Source: an uncultured Bacillota bacterium (GTDB lineage: Bacteria; Bacillota; Clostridia; Christensenellales; QAND01). Taken from it: a DNA stretch of 64,000 bases. Where the stretch lies: positions 310,001 to 374,000 of the forward strand of contig CAJJKN010000001.1 in NCBI GenBank assembly GCA_905188085.1, in the 5' to 3' direction. Positions 16,384 to 24,424 of this stretch are shown here, piece after piece. How positions within the stretch are numbered: the first letter of the stretch is position 1; every line of letters starts with the position of its first letter. Below the pieces are notes generated by a model. The model searched no databases. It was not told the DNA's origin and worked only from the letters and a program-made list of their open reading frames with translations. Made by a program: the position numbers and the translations under genes.

Positions 16384-16797
16384 ATGAGAACATTAAGCCC
16401 TCTTGAAATGGTTATGATTGACGATGTTATGGGTGAATATTTTGGCATAGAAGGTACGCAGGAGGAAATAAAACAAAAGATAAAAGTGCAAAAGAATGTT
16501 ATACAAAAGAAACCTTCTCAGGAGAAAACGAAGACGGGGAAAGAGAAATTACTTGAAAATTTGTATACTTTGTACATTAATTTGATTCTGGAGATTGTCG
16601 GTTCCTCAAATATTTCTTTGAGCATGGAAGCGGAGGTTGAAGTGGTAAAGAAACTGGGTGATCTTATCAAGAAAAAGACTGAGGAGGACACAGAGGAAGG
16701 GCTGCTTAAACAAATAGGCAGATTGTTGGAGCATCTGGAGAAAAATGGGATGCCGGCTGAGCAAATTTTGGAACTTATCAAGGCTATCTGCAAATAA
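16384..16797 (+). CDS. Unknown helical protein sharing a C-terminal motif with the array-adjacent small ORF
   Basis: 137 residues, ATG behind AAGGAGGA. I do not recognise the family. The N-terminal 25 residues are hydrophobic/acidic (LEMVMIDDVMGEYFGI). A Lys/Gln/Glu-rich linker follows (about 28-60), then two or three amphipathic helices. The last 30 residues (KQIGRLLEHLEKNGMP... ILELIKAICK) align without gaps to the 35-residue ORF next to the CRISPR array, 13 identities of 30. No signal peptide or membrane helix is seen. Its codons are more A/T-rich than the housekeeping genes. It has its own promoter and a terminator at 16834. Because it lies 0.9 kb from the CRISPR array it could be a CRISPR-associated accessory, an anti-phage or a mobile-element protein; none of these is shown. 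Confidence 0.7.
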   Translation: MRTLSPLEMVMIDDVMGEYFGIEGTQEEIKQKIKVQKNVIQKKPSQEKTKTGKEKLLENLYTLYINLILEIVGSSNISLSMEAEVEVVKKLGDLIKKKTEEDTEEGLLKQIGRLLEHLEKNGMPAEQILELIKAICK

Positions 16798-16833
16798 ATA
16801 TGGCGGGGTATGAGAAAACTGCCGAAAAATGAT

Positions 16834-16870
16834 AAGCGGGCCGGAAAATGATGCGGCTCGCTTTTATTTT
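16834..16870 (+). terminator. Terminator after the 137-residue protein gene
   Basis: A ten-pair stem AAGCGGGCCG/CGGCTCGCTT with one G-U and a 10-base loop is followed by a T-rich tail. Confidence 0.75.
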
Positions 16871-17323
16871 CAAGGGCTACGGCCGAGAGATTCGCCGGGC
16901 GAATGTTTGCAGGTACGGTAGGCGAGAAATGGAGCCGCTTTCCCGGCTTTGAATACTGCGAATGGAGCGGCCGCAAGCTGATAAACTCTATTTGTGCGGG
17001 GTTTAAGTGCGCTCAGTACAGGGCTTTTGCGGCCGGTGGCTTGGAGATATCGGAAAACGCATCATTCAGCGTGGCGTCCGGGGAGACGGTGGCATCACAG
17101 CGCTGCGCGGCTACGTCATACTAGCTATATTTTCTGCGTTTGTTTAAGTTGTTCATGGAGGATTTTTATCTCCCTCTCTTTTATTTAATACGTATAAGCT
17201 AAGGGGATGGAATAGAAGTTTGAAGCAGTAGCCAAAACGGAAAGAATGATGGTGAAGATACGAAAAGTGGTCATTAGGAGAAAAGGCGCAGCCATATTCT
17301 GCATAACAGAGAAGGAGATAGAA
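16871..17323. other. Gap without a recognised gene
   Basis: 16871-17125 is G/C-richer than its flanks and open in several frames (for example 16903-17124). It lacks a ribosome binding site and recognisable domains, and may be a remnant or dispersed element. 17126-17323 is AT-rich with nothing recognisable. Confidence 0.4.
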
Positions 17324-17422
17324 ATGAAATCATTCTATAGGGGATGGTTTCTACCGATTGTAATACGGTTCAAAAGTAAAACAACAATAGATGAGCGTGT
17401 AGGAATAAGCGGTATCATATAA
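17324..17422 (+). CDS. Possible 32-residue ORF
   Basis: An ATG stands seven bases after a good site AAGGAGA (GAGAAGGAGATAGAA). The peptide begins MKSFYRGWFLPIVIRF and ends GISGII, a short basic amphipathic segment. It precedes a second small ORF and a lipoprotein on the same strand. The support is the ribosome binding site only. Confidence 0.35.
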   Translation: MKSFYRGWFLPIVIRFKSKTTIDERVGISGII

Positions 17423-17436
17423 GAGAGGTGCGCACA

Positions 17437-17532
17437 TTGTTGTTGCTATATTTAATTAAATATGGTATTTTAATATTAGTATCTATGGTCGGTGTCATTT
17501 TATTATTTATATCAAGGAGGATATATGTATGA
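17437..17532 (+). CDS. Possible single-helix membrane peptide, coupled to the lipoprotein gene
   Basis: 31 residues from the first of three consecutive TTG codons behind AGAGGTG. The sequence is one hydrophobic helix (LLLLYLIKYGILILV, then SMVGVILLF) with a basic end ISRRIYV. Its stop TGA (17530-17532) overlaps the lipoprotein ATG (17529), and the lipoprotein ribosome binding site AAGGAGG lies inside its last codons. Translational coupling is therefore likely if it is real. Confidence 0.45.
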   Translation: MLLLYLIKYGILILVSMVGVILLFISRRIYV

Positions 17533-17909
17533 AAAAATGGGGAAAAATAGGACTCGTTCTGGTGTTGGCTTTTGTATCATTGAGCGTTCTTGTCGCCTGC
17601 GGCGGCGGTGCGGGTAAGGAATATGCAGGTTCCTATCGGAACACATCCTATAAATACAGTGACGGAAGCGGAGAAGCGGATCCGACATGGGTACTCACGT
17701 TGACCGAAGATGGCAAAGGAACCTCAGCAAGGGGTGGCTCCGAATATGGGTTGACTTGGAAAGTAAAGGGCAATGAGATTACCGTTACTGAAACGTTTAT
17801 GGGCATGAAGAACGAATATAGCGGCACAATTGAAGCAAAAAAAATCACTTTGCAAAACGGTGAACCAGGTGCAGATTTTTCTACTACGATGATTTTTGAG
17901 GCTGAATAA
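17529..17909 (+). CDS. Small secreted lipoprotein of unknown function
   Basis: 126 residues. The ATG is preceded by AAGGAGG. The N terminus is a lipoprotein signal: MKKWGK, a hydrophobic core, then LVAC with Cys24 for lipid attachment. The mature part (about 100 residues) is beta-rich with alternating polar and hydrophobic residues (GTSARGGSEYGLTWKVKGNE, TITLQNGE-like strands), resembling small lipocalin-like clostridial lipoproteins. No enzyme motif is visible. It overlaps the small membrane ORF upstream. A perfect 15-pair hairpin follows at 18020. Confidence 0.8.
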   Translation: MKKWGKIGLVLVLAFVSLSVLVACGGGAGKEYAGSYRNTSYKYSDGSGEADPTWVLTLTEDGKGTSARGGSEYGLTWKVKGNEITVTETFMGMKNEYSGTIEAKKITLQNGEPGADFSTTMIFEAE

Positions 17910-18019
17910 AAGGTAAAATGTTACACTGTTCTTTTCAGGGGTATACAGGGCGCATAGCCTTACTCATAGGGGTATGTAAAAATATGAAAAATGAAAATCA
18001 TCGATAGGATACTAAAACA

Positions 18020-18060
18020 AGCAGGAGTCTTTCCAATTGGAAAGACTCCTGCTCTTTGGA
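18020..18060. terminator. Bidirectional terminator between convergent genes
   Basis: A perfect 15-bp inverted repeat AGCAGGAGTCTTTCC / GGAAAGACTCCTGCT with loop AATT. It separates the rightward lipoprotein gene from the leftward 18075-18356 gene. Confidence 0.75.
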
Positions 18061-18074
18061 TGCGTCTATGAGTT

Positions 18075-18356
18075 TTACTTTTTCTTTTTGAAAAGTCCTC
18101 CCAACAGCTTGGCGGTGTCTGCTACGCCTTCAATCCGGCCTAAAATGGAACTACGATATTCGGTGTGCAAATTCGGGTATTTATCACGAATTGCTTCTCT
18201 GACGGCGTCATCAACCGCAAGACGTGCTTCCAGTTCGGCTGTTTCAATCATTGTTTCCTTTAATGCTTCTTTTCCTTCATCAGTTGACAATGCACTTTTA
18301 TAGGCATCCGTTACCATTGTTGCCGTTGATTCTTTCGTTTCATTTTGCTTATTCAT
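18075..18356 (-). CDS. Hypothetical helical protein (93 residues)
   Basis: Leftward gene. I place the start at 18356 because GAGGAGGG stands just upstream; a longer frame starting at 18392 would overlap the -10 box. The protein begins MNKQNETKESTATMV and is almost fully helical and charged, ending GLLGGLFKKKK-like (LLGGLFKKKK). It has no signal peptide or membrane helix. The basic tail could contact membrane or nucleic acid. Family unknown. Confidence 0.65.
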   Translation of the reverse strand: MNKQNETKESTATMVTDAYKSALSTDEGKEALKETMIETAELEARLAVDDAVREAIRDKYPNLHTEYRSSILGRIEGVADTAKLLGGLFKKKK

Positions 18357-18390
18357 TTTTACCCTCCTCTTATAACGTGTTCTTTTTTTC

Positions 18391-18419
18391 ATAATAACCT
18401 ATTATTGCAAAGAAAACAA
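18391..18419 (-). promoter_or_regulatory. Promoter of the 18075-18356 gene
   Basis: On the minus strand, TTGTTT (18414-18419) and TATTAT (18391-18396) with a 17-base spacer. Confidence 0.55.
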
Positions 18420-18857
18420 TTGATTTCCTATCCGTTCTTCAATTTGTAAAGCAATATTTCTCTCTCTTTTCCATAAAATAATTTAGATTTTTTGCAATGA
18501 AAATTAAATATATTTAATAAAAATCGGGTTCCTAAATTTGAATTTGAAATAGAAGAATGAATATAAAGCTTCTAAGAGGAATTCAGAGCGTTGCCAACAA
18601 TGGAAAGCGCCATACTGACGATGCTTGGAAGGATCGTTGTGGCAAGTGGATAGCTATCTAATTCAATGTCGAAAGCGCTTAGGACGATGGCAAGACTTAG
18701 CTTAGAGAGTTGATTGTCATCGTGATTTTATTTTTGCCTATATCGTAGCACCAAGCCGGTTGTTTTGCATGCGTATTATTGTGGTTTTATAAAGTTTGAA
18801 TTTGTGCAGGAGAAACGGCGAAGTCAAGGTTTGCAAATAAAAGAGAAAGATAAAATC
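18420..18857. other. AT-rich gap
   Basis: No supported gene. A minus-strand frame of about 50 codons ending near 18577 reads hydrophobic protein-like sequence (ILPSIVSMALSIVGNAL) but has no start and could be a gene remnant. Confidence 0.4.
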
Positions 18858-18889
18858 AACGCCCGAGATCCGGATGGATTTCGGGCGTT
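18858..18889 (-). terminator. Terminator of nfnAB
   Basis: AACGCCCGAGATCC pairs along its length with GGATTTCGGGCGTT (loop GGAT), and the minus strand continues into GATTTTATC. Confidence 0.8.
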
Positions 18890-18921
18890 TGCTTTTAAAT
18901 TGAACAGGTGAAGATCGCCTA

Positions 18922-20328
18922 TTATTTGTTTTGGAGATATTCGTCGATGGCGGCCGCTGCCTTTTTGCCGGCACCCATGGCCAGGATAACGGTAGCAGCA
19001 CCGGTGACGGCGTCCCCGCCGGCATATACGCCGGGGATGTTGGTGGCGCCGGTTTCTTCATCGGCAATGATGTTGCCGCGCTGCGTGGTGGCCAACGCGG
19101 GCGTGCTCTTATGAATCAGCGGGTTCGGGGAAGTGCCGACGGCGATGATAACGGTCTGCACATCCAGCACATGTTCGCTACCTTCTTTTGCCACAGGACG
19201 GCGACGGCCGGAAGCATCCGGTTCGCCCAGCTCCATATCCACAACTTCCAGACCCACAACGTTGCCGTTTTCATCGCCTTTTACGGAGATGGGGTTGGTC
19301 AGGAAACGGAAGACGATGCCTTCCTCTTTGGCATGATGCACTTCTTCTTTACGGGCGGGCATTTCCTCTTCGCTGCGGCGATAGATGATGGAAACTTCAT
19401 CCGCACCCAAACGCAGCGCGGAACGAGCGGCGTCCATCGCAACGTTGCCGCCGCCGACAACCGCCACTTTTTTGCCGACGTGAATCGGCGTATCCACTTC
19501 GGGATATTTGTAGGCGCCCATGAGGTTTACACGGGTCAAAAATTCGTTGGCGGAGAAAACGTCGTTCAGGTTTTCGCCCGGCATTTTCATAAACGAGGGC
19601 AACCCTGCGCCGGAGCCGATGAACACGGCGCTGTAGCCCATATCGCTCATCAATTCTTCAATATCGAGGGAGCGGCCGGCCACGACGTTGCAGTCGATGG
19701 TGGCGCCCAGCGCTTCGATTTTGGCAATTTCCTGACGCACCAGCTTTTTGGGCAGACGGAATTCCGGAATGCCGTATACCAGCACGCCGCCGGGGGTGTG
19801 CAAAGCTTCGAAGATGGTTACTTCGTAGCCGCGCTTTGCCAGGTCTCCCGCGCAGGTCAAGCTGGCGGGGCCGGAGCCGATGACGGCCACTTTGATGCCG
19901 TTGGAAACGGGTTTTTCCATTTTGTTGGAAAGACCGTGATCGCGGGCATAGTCCGCAGCGAAACGTTCCAGACGGCCGATGGAAACCGGCTCGCCCTTGA
20001 TGCCGCGCACGCATTTGGATTCGCACTGGCTTTCCTGCGGGCAAACACGGCCGGAGATGCCGGGCAGGGCATTGGTGGTGCTGATCACTTCATAGGCACC
20101 GGCAAAATCGCCCTCGGCCATTTTGGATATGAAATCCGGAATCGGCACGTTAACAGGACATCCCTGCACGCAAGGACGATGCTTACAATTCAAGCAGCGC
20201 TTTGCTTCGTTGATGGCCATTTCGGCGGTATATCCCTGAGAAACCTCTTCAAAATTATGTGCGCGGACTTTGGGATCCTGTTCCGGCATCGGGGTTTTTT
20301 CCATTTGCATGTTAGCCACGATGAGCAC
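18922..20328 (-). CDS. nfnB: NfnB: large subunit of NADH-dependent ferredoxin:NADP oxidoreductase (GltD-like flavoprotein)
   Basis: 468 residues. The N-terminal part binds two [4Fe-4S] clusters (CLNCKHRPCVQGCP near residue 42 and CPQESQCESKC near 95). An FAD-binding Rossmann fold (VIGSGPASLTCAGDLAKRG) follows, then an NADP-binding fold (VAVVGGGNVAMDAARSALRL). This is the glutamate synthase small-subunit family. Two facts favour NfnB over a glutamate synthase subunit: no glutamate synthase large subunit is nearby, and the gene directly upstream, overlapping by 17 bases, encodes the NfnA partner. The complex is cytoplasmic and couples reduced ferredoxin plus NADH to NADP reduction by electron bifurcation. 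It is divergent from the Ior operon, a source of reduced ferredoxin. Confidence 0.88.
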   Translation of the reverse strand: MLIVANMQMEKTPMPEQDPKVRAHNFEEVSQGYTAEMAINEAKRCLNCKHRPCVQGCPVNVPIPDFISKMAEGDFAGAYEVISTTNALPGISGRVCPQESQCESKCVRGIKGEPVSIGRLERFAADYARDHGLSNKMEKPVSNGIKVAVIGSGPASLTCAGDLAKRGYEVTIFEALHTPGGVLVYGIPEFRLPKKLVRQEIAKIEALGATIDCNVVAGRSLDIEELMSDMGYSAVFIGSGAGLPSFMKMPGENLNDVFSANEFLTRVNLMGAYKYPEVDTPIHVGKKVAVVGGGNVAMDAARSALRLGADEVSIIYRRSEEEMPARKEEVHHAKEEGIVFRFLTNPISVKGDENGNVVGLEVVDMELGEPDASGRRRPVAKEGSEHVLDVQTVIIAVGTSPNPLIHKSTPALATTQRGNIIADEETGATNIPGVYAGGDAVTGAATVILAMGAGKKAAAAIDEYLQNK

Positions 20329-21169
20329 CTCCCGTCAAATTGCAGAAATGTTTCTCCATCATTTCCGCTTCTTCCTTTTTATACATTTTGCTGCGGCGGA
20401 TGGCTTCATCAAAATCTACCAGATGGCCGTCAAAATCCGGGCCGTCTACGCAGGCGAACTTGGTTTCGCCGCCCACGGTGAGCCGGCAGCAGCCGCACAT
20501 GCCTGTGCCGTCAATCATGATGGGGTTCATGCTGACGATGGTTTTGATGCCATAGGGGCGGGTCAATTCCGCCACGGCGCGCATCATCGGCAACGGGCCG
20601 ATGGCGATTACGGCATCGTATTTTACGCCCTGATCGATTTTTTCCTGCAAAGCGGTGGTGCCAAAGCCTTTATGGCCGTTGCTGCCGTCATCGGTCATGA
20701 TGATCAGCTCTGTGCAGGCCTGTTTCATTTCGTCTTCGAGGATGATAAGGTCTTTGTTGCGGAAGCCGACGATGAGGTCTACCTCAGCGCCGTGTTCGTG
20801 CAAGGCTTTGGCCTGCGGATAGGCAATGGCCGTGCCCAGGCCGCCGCCGACAACGGCAACTTTGTTCATGCCTTCAAACTCCGTAGGCGTGCCAAGCGGG
20901 CCTACAAAATCGTGCAGGCAATCGCCCTCGTTCATTTCGGCCAACAGCTTTGTGGTGGCACCGGGCGATTGGAAAATGATGGTTACGGTGCCTTTTTCAC
21001 GGTCGTAACCGCCGATGGTCAGGGGCACGCGTTCGCCCATCTCACTCACCCGTAAAATGACAAACTGGCCGGGCTGCGCTTTTCGAGCGACAAAAGGCGC
21101 GTTGATTTCCAGCATGGTTGTCACAGAGTTGAGTGTTCTTTTGCTGACAATTTCATACATAGGGAACAT
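20312..21169 (-). CDS. nfnA: NfnA: FAD/[2Fe-2S] small subunit of the Nfn transhydrogenase
   Basis: About 285 residues. It belongs to the ferredoxin-NADP reductase family with an FAD domain (VPLTIGGYD), an NAD-binding part (VAVVGGGLGTAIAYPQAKAL) and a C-terminal [2Fe-2S] site GMCGCCRLTVGGETKFACVDG. I choose ATG 21169, seven bases after AGGA; a GTG one codon upstream and an ATG four codons in are alternatives. Similar proteins are annotated as sulfide dehydrogenase beta or dihydroorotate dehydrogenase electron-transfer subunits. The coupled nfnB decides for Nfn. It is first gene of the leftward operon. Confidence 0.87.
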   Translation of the reverse strand: MFPMYEIVSKRTLNSVTTMLEINAPFVARKAQPGQFVILRVSEMGERVPLTIGGYDREKGTVTIIFQSPGATTKLLAEMNEGDCLHDFVGPLGTPTEFEGMNKVAVVGGGLGTAIAYPQAKALHEHGAEVDLIVGFRNKDLIILEDEMKQACTELIIMTDDGSNGHKGFGTTALQEKIDQGVKYDAVIAIGPLPMMRAVAELTRPYGIKTIVSMNPIMIDGTGMCGCCRLTVGGETKFACVDGPDFDGHLVDFDEAIRRSKMYKKEEAEMMEKHFCNLTGGAHRG

Positions 21170-21186
21170 CACTCTTTCCTATAAAT

Positions 21187-21229
21187 ATACAATACTTGTA
21201 TTCTACTCCCTGCATGGTTTTATCGTCAA
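21187..21229 (-). promoter_or_regulatory. nfnAB promoter with overlapping palindrome
   Basis: On the minus strand, TTGACG (21224-21229) and TAGAAT (21200-21205) with an 18-base spacer. The palindrome ATACAA-TAC-TTGTAT (21187-21201) starts inside the -10 box and covers the start site, a repressor-like position. The regulator is unknown. Confidence 0.6.
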
Positions 21230-21299
21230 GCCAAAACGGGAGAAAAAACAACCGGGGCAGGGTGAATGCGGGCCAAAGAGAAAAACACCAGTTCCCTCG

Positions 21300-21327
21300 T
21301 TGCTTTTTTGTGTGTTTCAGGTATAAT
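21300..21327 (+). promoter_or_regulatory. Promoter of the paaK-ior operon
   Basis: TTGCTT (21300-21305) and a perfect TATAAT (21322-21327) with a 16-base spacer, 60 bases before the first start codon. Confidence 0.6.
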
Positions 21328-21386
21328 TATAAAAATGAGGATTTATGTCTATTTATATCCTGATAAATAAGGAAGAGGTGGAGAGT

Positions 21387-22688
21387 ATGATCTGGGCTCC
21401 GGAGATTGAGCAGGCGGACAGAAAAAGCATTGAACAAATTCAATTGGCACGTTTACAAGACACGGTGAAACGTGCGTATGAGAATGTGCCGTTTTACCGC
21501 CAGAAACTGGATGAGCTTGGAGTGAAACCGGAGGACATTCAGCAGCTTTCCGACGTGCAAAAGCTGCCGTTTACCGTAAAGGACGATTTGCGTGCGCATT
21601 ATCCGTTTGGTTTGTTGGCTGTACCGATGAAACAGGTGAACAGAATCCATGCATCCAGCGGTACAACGGGTAGCTCTACGGTGGTTACCTATACAAAACA
21701 GGACCTGGAAAACTGGAGCGAATGTATTGCACGCCTGGTATGTATGGCGGGCGGCAGCGATGAGGATATCGCGCAGATAGCCTTTGGCTACGGCCTGTTT
21801 ACCGGCGGCTTCGGGCTGCATTACGGGCTGGAAAAAGTGGGCGCTGCGGTGGTGCCGATGTCTTCCGGGAACACAAGGCGGCAGATTCAGCTGTTGCAGG
21901 ATTTTGGAACGACGCTGCTGATTTGCACGCCAACGTATGCCATGTATCTGGCGGAAACAGCGGAAAGCCTGGGCGTAAACCTGCGCGAACTGCCGATCCG
22001 CACGGCGATGGTGGGCGGCGAAGGGCACACCGAAGAACTGCGCGCCCAGCTGGAAGAAAAATGGGGCATGACGGTTACGGAAAACTACGGGCTTTCCGAG
22101 GTGATGGGCCCGGGCGTATCCGGCGAATGTCTGGAAAAAGACGGCATGCACATCAACGAAGATCAGTTTTTGGTGGAAATTATCGACCCGGAGACGGGCG
22201 AAGTGCTACCGGAAGGGGAAAAGGGTGAAGTGGTCATTACCACGCTGACAAAACAGGCTCAGCCGCTTTTGAGATACAGAACCAAAGACCTTTCGCGCAT
22301 TACCTATGAACCCTGCAAATGCGGGCGGACCACGGCGCGGATGAATAAGATCATGGGCCGCAGCGACGATATGCTGGTAATCAGAGGGGTAAACGTATTC
22401 CCGAGCCAGATTGAAAAGGTGTTGCTGTCCACGCCGGGTGTGGGAACCAGCTATGAAATTATCGTGACCACCGAAAACTTTATGGACAGGGTGGAAGTGA
22501 TGGTGGAAGTGGCGGACGCCAAGCTGCTTGAAAGATATAAAGAGCTGGAAGTGCTTAAACAAAAGCTGCGCGCCGCGATTAAGACGGATTGTTTGATAGA
22601 CACCAAGATTACCCTATGCAACCCGATGACGCTCAAACGCTTTGAAGGCAAAGCAAAACGCGTACAGGATCTGAGAAAGAAGGATTGA
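21387..22688 (+). CDS. paaK: Phenylacetate-CoA ligase family protein (first copy)
   Basis: 433 residues from ATG 21387 behind AAGAGGTGGAGAG; an in-frame ATG 14 codons upstream lacks such a site. This AMP-forming acyl-CoA ligase has the ATP loop HASSGTTGSST, the YGLSEVMGPG motif and RGVNVFPSQIE in the C-terminal lid. Family members convert aryl acetates to aryl-acetyl-CoA with ATP. It begins a tight operon with iorAB and a second paralog, so the substrate is probably phenylacetate, hydroxyphenylacetate or indoleacetate, or the enzyme runs in reverse to make ATP from the Ior product. Confidence 0.9.
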   Translation: MIWAPEIEQADRKSIEQIQLARLQDTVKRAYENVPFYRQKLDELGVKPEDIQQLSDVQKLPFTVKDDLRAHYPFGLLAVPMKQVNRIHASSGTTGSSTVVTYTKQDLENWSECIARLVCMAGGSDEDIAQIAFGYGLFTGGFGLHYGLEKVGAAVVPMSSGNTRRQIQLLQDFGTTLLICTPTYAMYLAETAESLGVNLRELPIRTAMVGGEGHTEELRAQLEEKWGMTVTENYGLSEVMGPGVSGECLEKDGMHINEDQFLVEIIDPETGEVLPEGEKGEVVITTLTKQAQPLLRYRTKDLSRITYEPCKCGRTTARMNKIMGRSDDMLVIRGVNVFPSQIEKVLLSTPGVGTSYEIIVTTENFMDRVEVMVEVADAKLLERYKELEVLKQKLRAAIKTDCLIDTKITLCNPMTLKRFEGKAKRVQDLRKKD

Positions 22689-22690
22689 CA

Positions 22691-24424
22691 ATGGCAAAAC
22701 AGCTTTTATTGGGCAACCAGGCAGCGGCTGCGGGCGCGCGCGACGGCGGGATTCGAGTGATCTCCTCCTACCCGGGCACGCCGAGCACGGAAATTACCGA
22801 AACGGCTGCCAAGTTTGCCGAAGTATATACCGAATGGGCCGCCAATGAAAAAGTGGCGGCGGAAACGGCGCTGGGTGCGGCGGTAACGGGCAACCGCGCG
22901 ATGTGCTGCATGAAGCACGTGGGGCTGAATGTGGCGGCGGACTTATTATTTACCGCGGCGTATACCGGGGTAAACGCGGGGCTGGTGCTGGCCGTGGCGG
23001 ACGACCCGGGCATGCACAGCAGCCAAAACGAACAGGACACGCGGATGATTGCCCAGGCAGCACATGTGCCGGTTTTGGAGCCGGCAGACAGCCAGGAATG
23101 TTATGAATATTTTAAGTTGGCACCGCAATTGAGCGAACAGCTGGATATGCCGGTGATCGTGCGGCTGACCACGCGCATTTCCCACACCAGGGGCTTTGTG
23201 GAACAGGGCGAAAAAGCCGCGGCCGAAACCAAGGAATATAAAAAACAGCCAGCCAAATATATCATGATGCCGGGCTATGCCAGAGGGCGCAAGGTGGACT
23301 TGATAGCGCGGATGAAAAAAGCGGCGCAATACAGCGACGATACGGCCCTCAACCGCGTGGAAAAAGGCGATGGCAAAGTGGGCGTAATTTGCTCCGGGAT
23401 TTGCTATCAATATGTAAAAGAAGCGCTGCCGGAGGCCAGCATTTTGAAGCTGGGTATGGTATATCCGCTGCCGGAAGCAAAGATTCGCGAATTTGCAAAA
23501 TCCGTAGAAACGCTGTATGTGGTGGAGGAATTGGAACCCTACATTCAGCGGTATGTGGAAAGCCTGGGCATTGCGTGCATCGGCGAAGAGGTGTTCCCCA
23601 AAGCGGGCGAACTGAGCAGCCGGATGATTCGGCAGATCGTGCTGGGCGAACAGGCACCCTCTTTGCCGAATGTGCAGGATTTGCCGCCCCGGCCGCCGGC
23701 ACTGTGCGCGGGATGCCCGCACAGAGGGGTTTTCTATGTACTGAAAAAGATGAATCTGACGGTCTTTGGCGATATCGGCTGCTATACGCTGGGCGCCACG
23801 CCGCCGCTGGGGGCGATGGATACGACGATCTGCATGGGCGCCAGCATTTCCATGGCGCACGGCGCGGAAAAGAGCCGAGGCAGAGAGTTTGCCAAGCGGT
23901 CGTTGGCGGTGATCGGCGATTCCACGTTTTTCCACAGCGGGATGACGGGGCTTGCCACGGCCAGCTATAACAAGAGCAATATTACAGTGTTGATCGTGGA
24001 TAACTCCACCACCGGAATGACGGGGCATCAGGACAACCCGGCCACCGGCAAAACGCTGAAGGGCGAATATACAGAGCCGCTTTCCATTGAGGGTGTATGT
24101 AAGGCACTGGGCGCGCAGCATGTGCGCGTGGTGGATTCGCTAAACACAATCGGCTTGCAGGCAGATTTGCACGCTTCTCTAAACGAAGACGGCGTATCGG
24201 TAGTCATTGCGCGCCGGCCGTGCGTGATGATTGTGGGCGGCAAGAAAAACAGCTTGCAGGTAAATAAAGACCGTTGCATCGGCTGCGGAGCGTGCCTGAA
24301 AACCGGCTGCCCGGCTTTGCAGAGAAAAGACGGCAAAGTGAACATTGACCAGACGCTGTGCAACGCCTGCGGGCTTTGTGCGGGGTTGTGTCCCAAAGAA
24401 TGTATGGAGGGGACGGCAAAATGA
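22691..24424 (+). CDS. iorA: Indolepyruvate:ferredoxin oxidoreductase, alpha subunit
   Basis: 577 residues. ATG 22691 has GAAGGA six bases upstream; the in-frame TTG at 22685 is too close to it. The enzyme oxidatively decarboxylates aryl-2-keto acids from Trp, Phe and Tyr transamination, giving aryl-acetyl-CoA, CO2 and reduced ferredoxin. Visible: the pyrimidine-binding domain at the N terminus (SSYPGTPSTEI, NEKVAAETALGAAVTG), the thiamine-diphosphate region GDIGCYTLG ... GDSTFFHSG ... DNSTTGMTGHQDNP, and two C-terminal [4Fe-4S] motifs CIGCGACLKTGCP and CNACGLCAGLCP. Its stop overlaps the iorB ATG. Confidence 0.95.
   Translation: MAKQLLLGNQAAAAGARDGGIRVISSYPGTPSTEITETAAKFAEVYTEWAANEKVAAETALGAAVTGNRAMCCMKHVGLNVAADLLFTAAYTGVNAGLVLAVADDPGMHSSQNEQDTRMIAQAAHVPVLEPADSQECYEYFKLAPQLSEQLDMPVIVRLTTRISHTRGFVEQGEKAAAETKEYKKQPAKYIMMPGYARGRKVDLIARMKKAAQYSDDTALNRVEKGDGKVGVICSGICYQYVKEALPEASILKLGMVYPLPEAKIREFAKSVETLYVVEELEPYIQRYVESLGIACIGEEVFPKAGELSSRMIRQIVLGEQAPSLPNVQDLPPRPPALCAGCPHRGVFYVLKKMNLTVFGDIGCYTLGATPPLGAMDTTICMGASISMAHGAEKSRGREFAKRSLAVIGDSTFFHSGMTGLATASYNKSNITVLIVDNSTTGMTGHQDNPATGKTLKGEYTEPLSIEGVCKALGAQHVRVVDSLNTIGLQADLHASLNEDGVSVVIARRPCVMIVGGKKNSLQVNKDRCIGCGACLKTGCPALQRKDGKVNIDQTLCNACGLCAGLCPKECMEGTAK

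Noticed and set aside
16903..17124. 73-codon frame after the 137-residue gene
   Set aside because: No ribosome site; several frames open at once; no domain.
18570..18720. Leftward hydrophobic frame of about 50 codons
   Set aside because: No start codon; may be a pseudogene tail but cannot be supported.
18931..20481. 516-codon rightward frame opposite nfnB
   Set aside because: The nfnB strand carries clear FAD, NADP and Fe-S motifs; the opposite frame is low-information shadow sequence.
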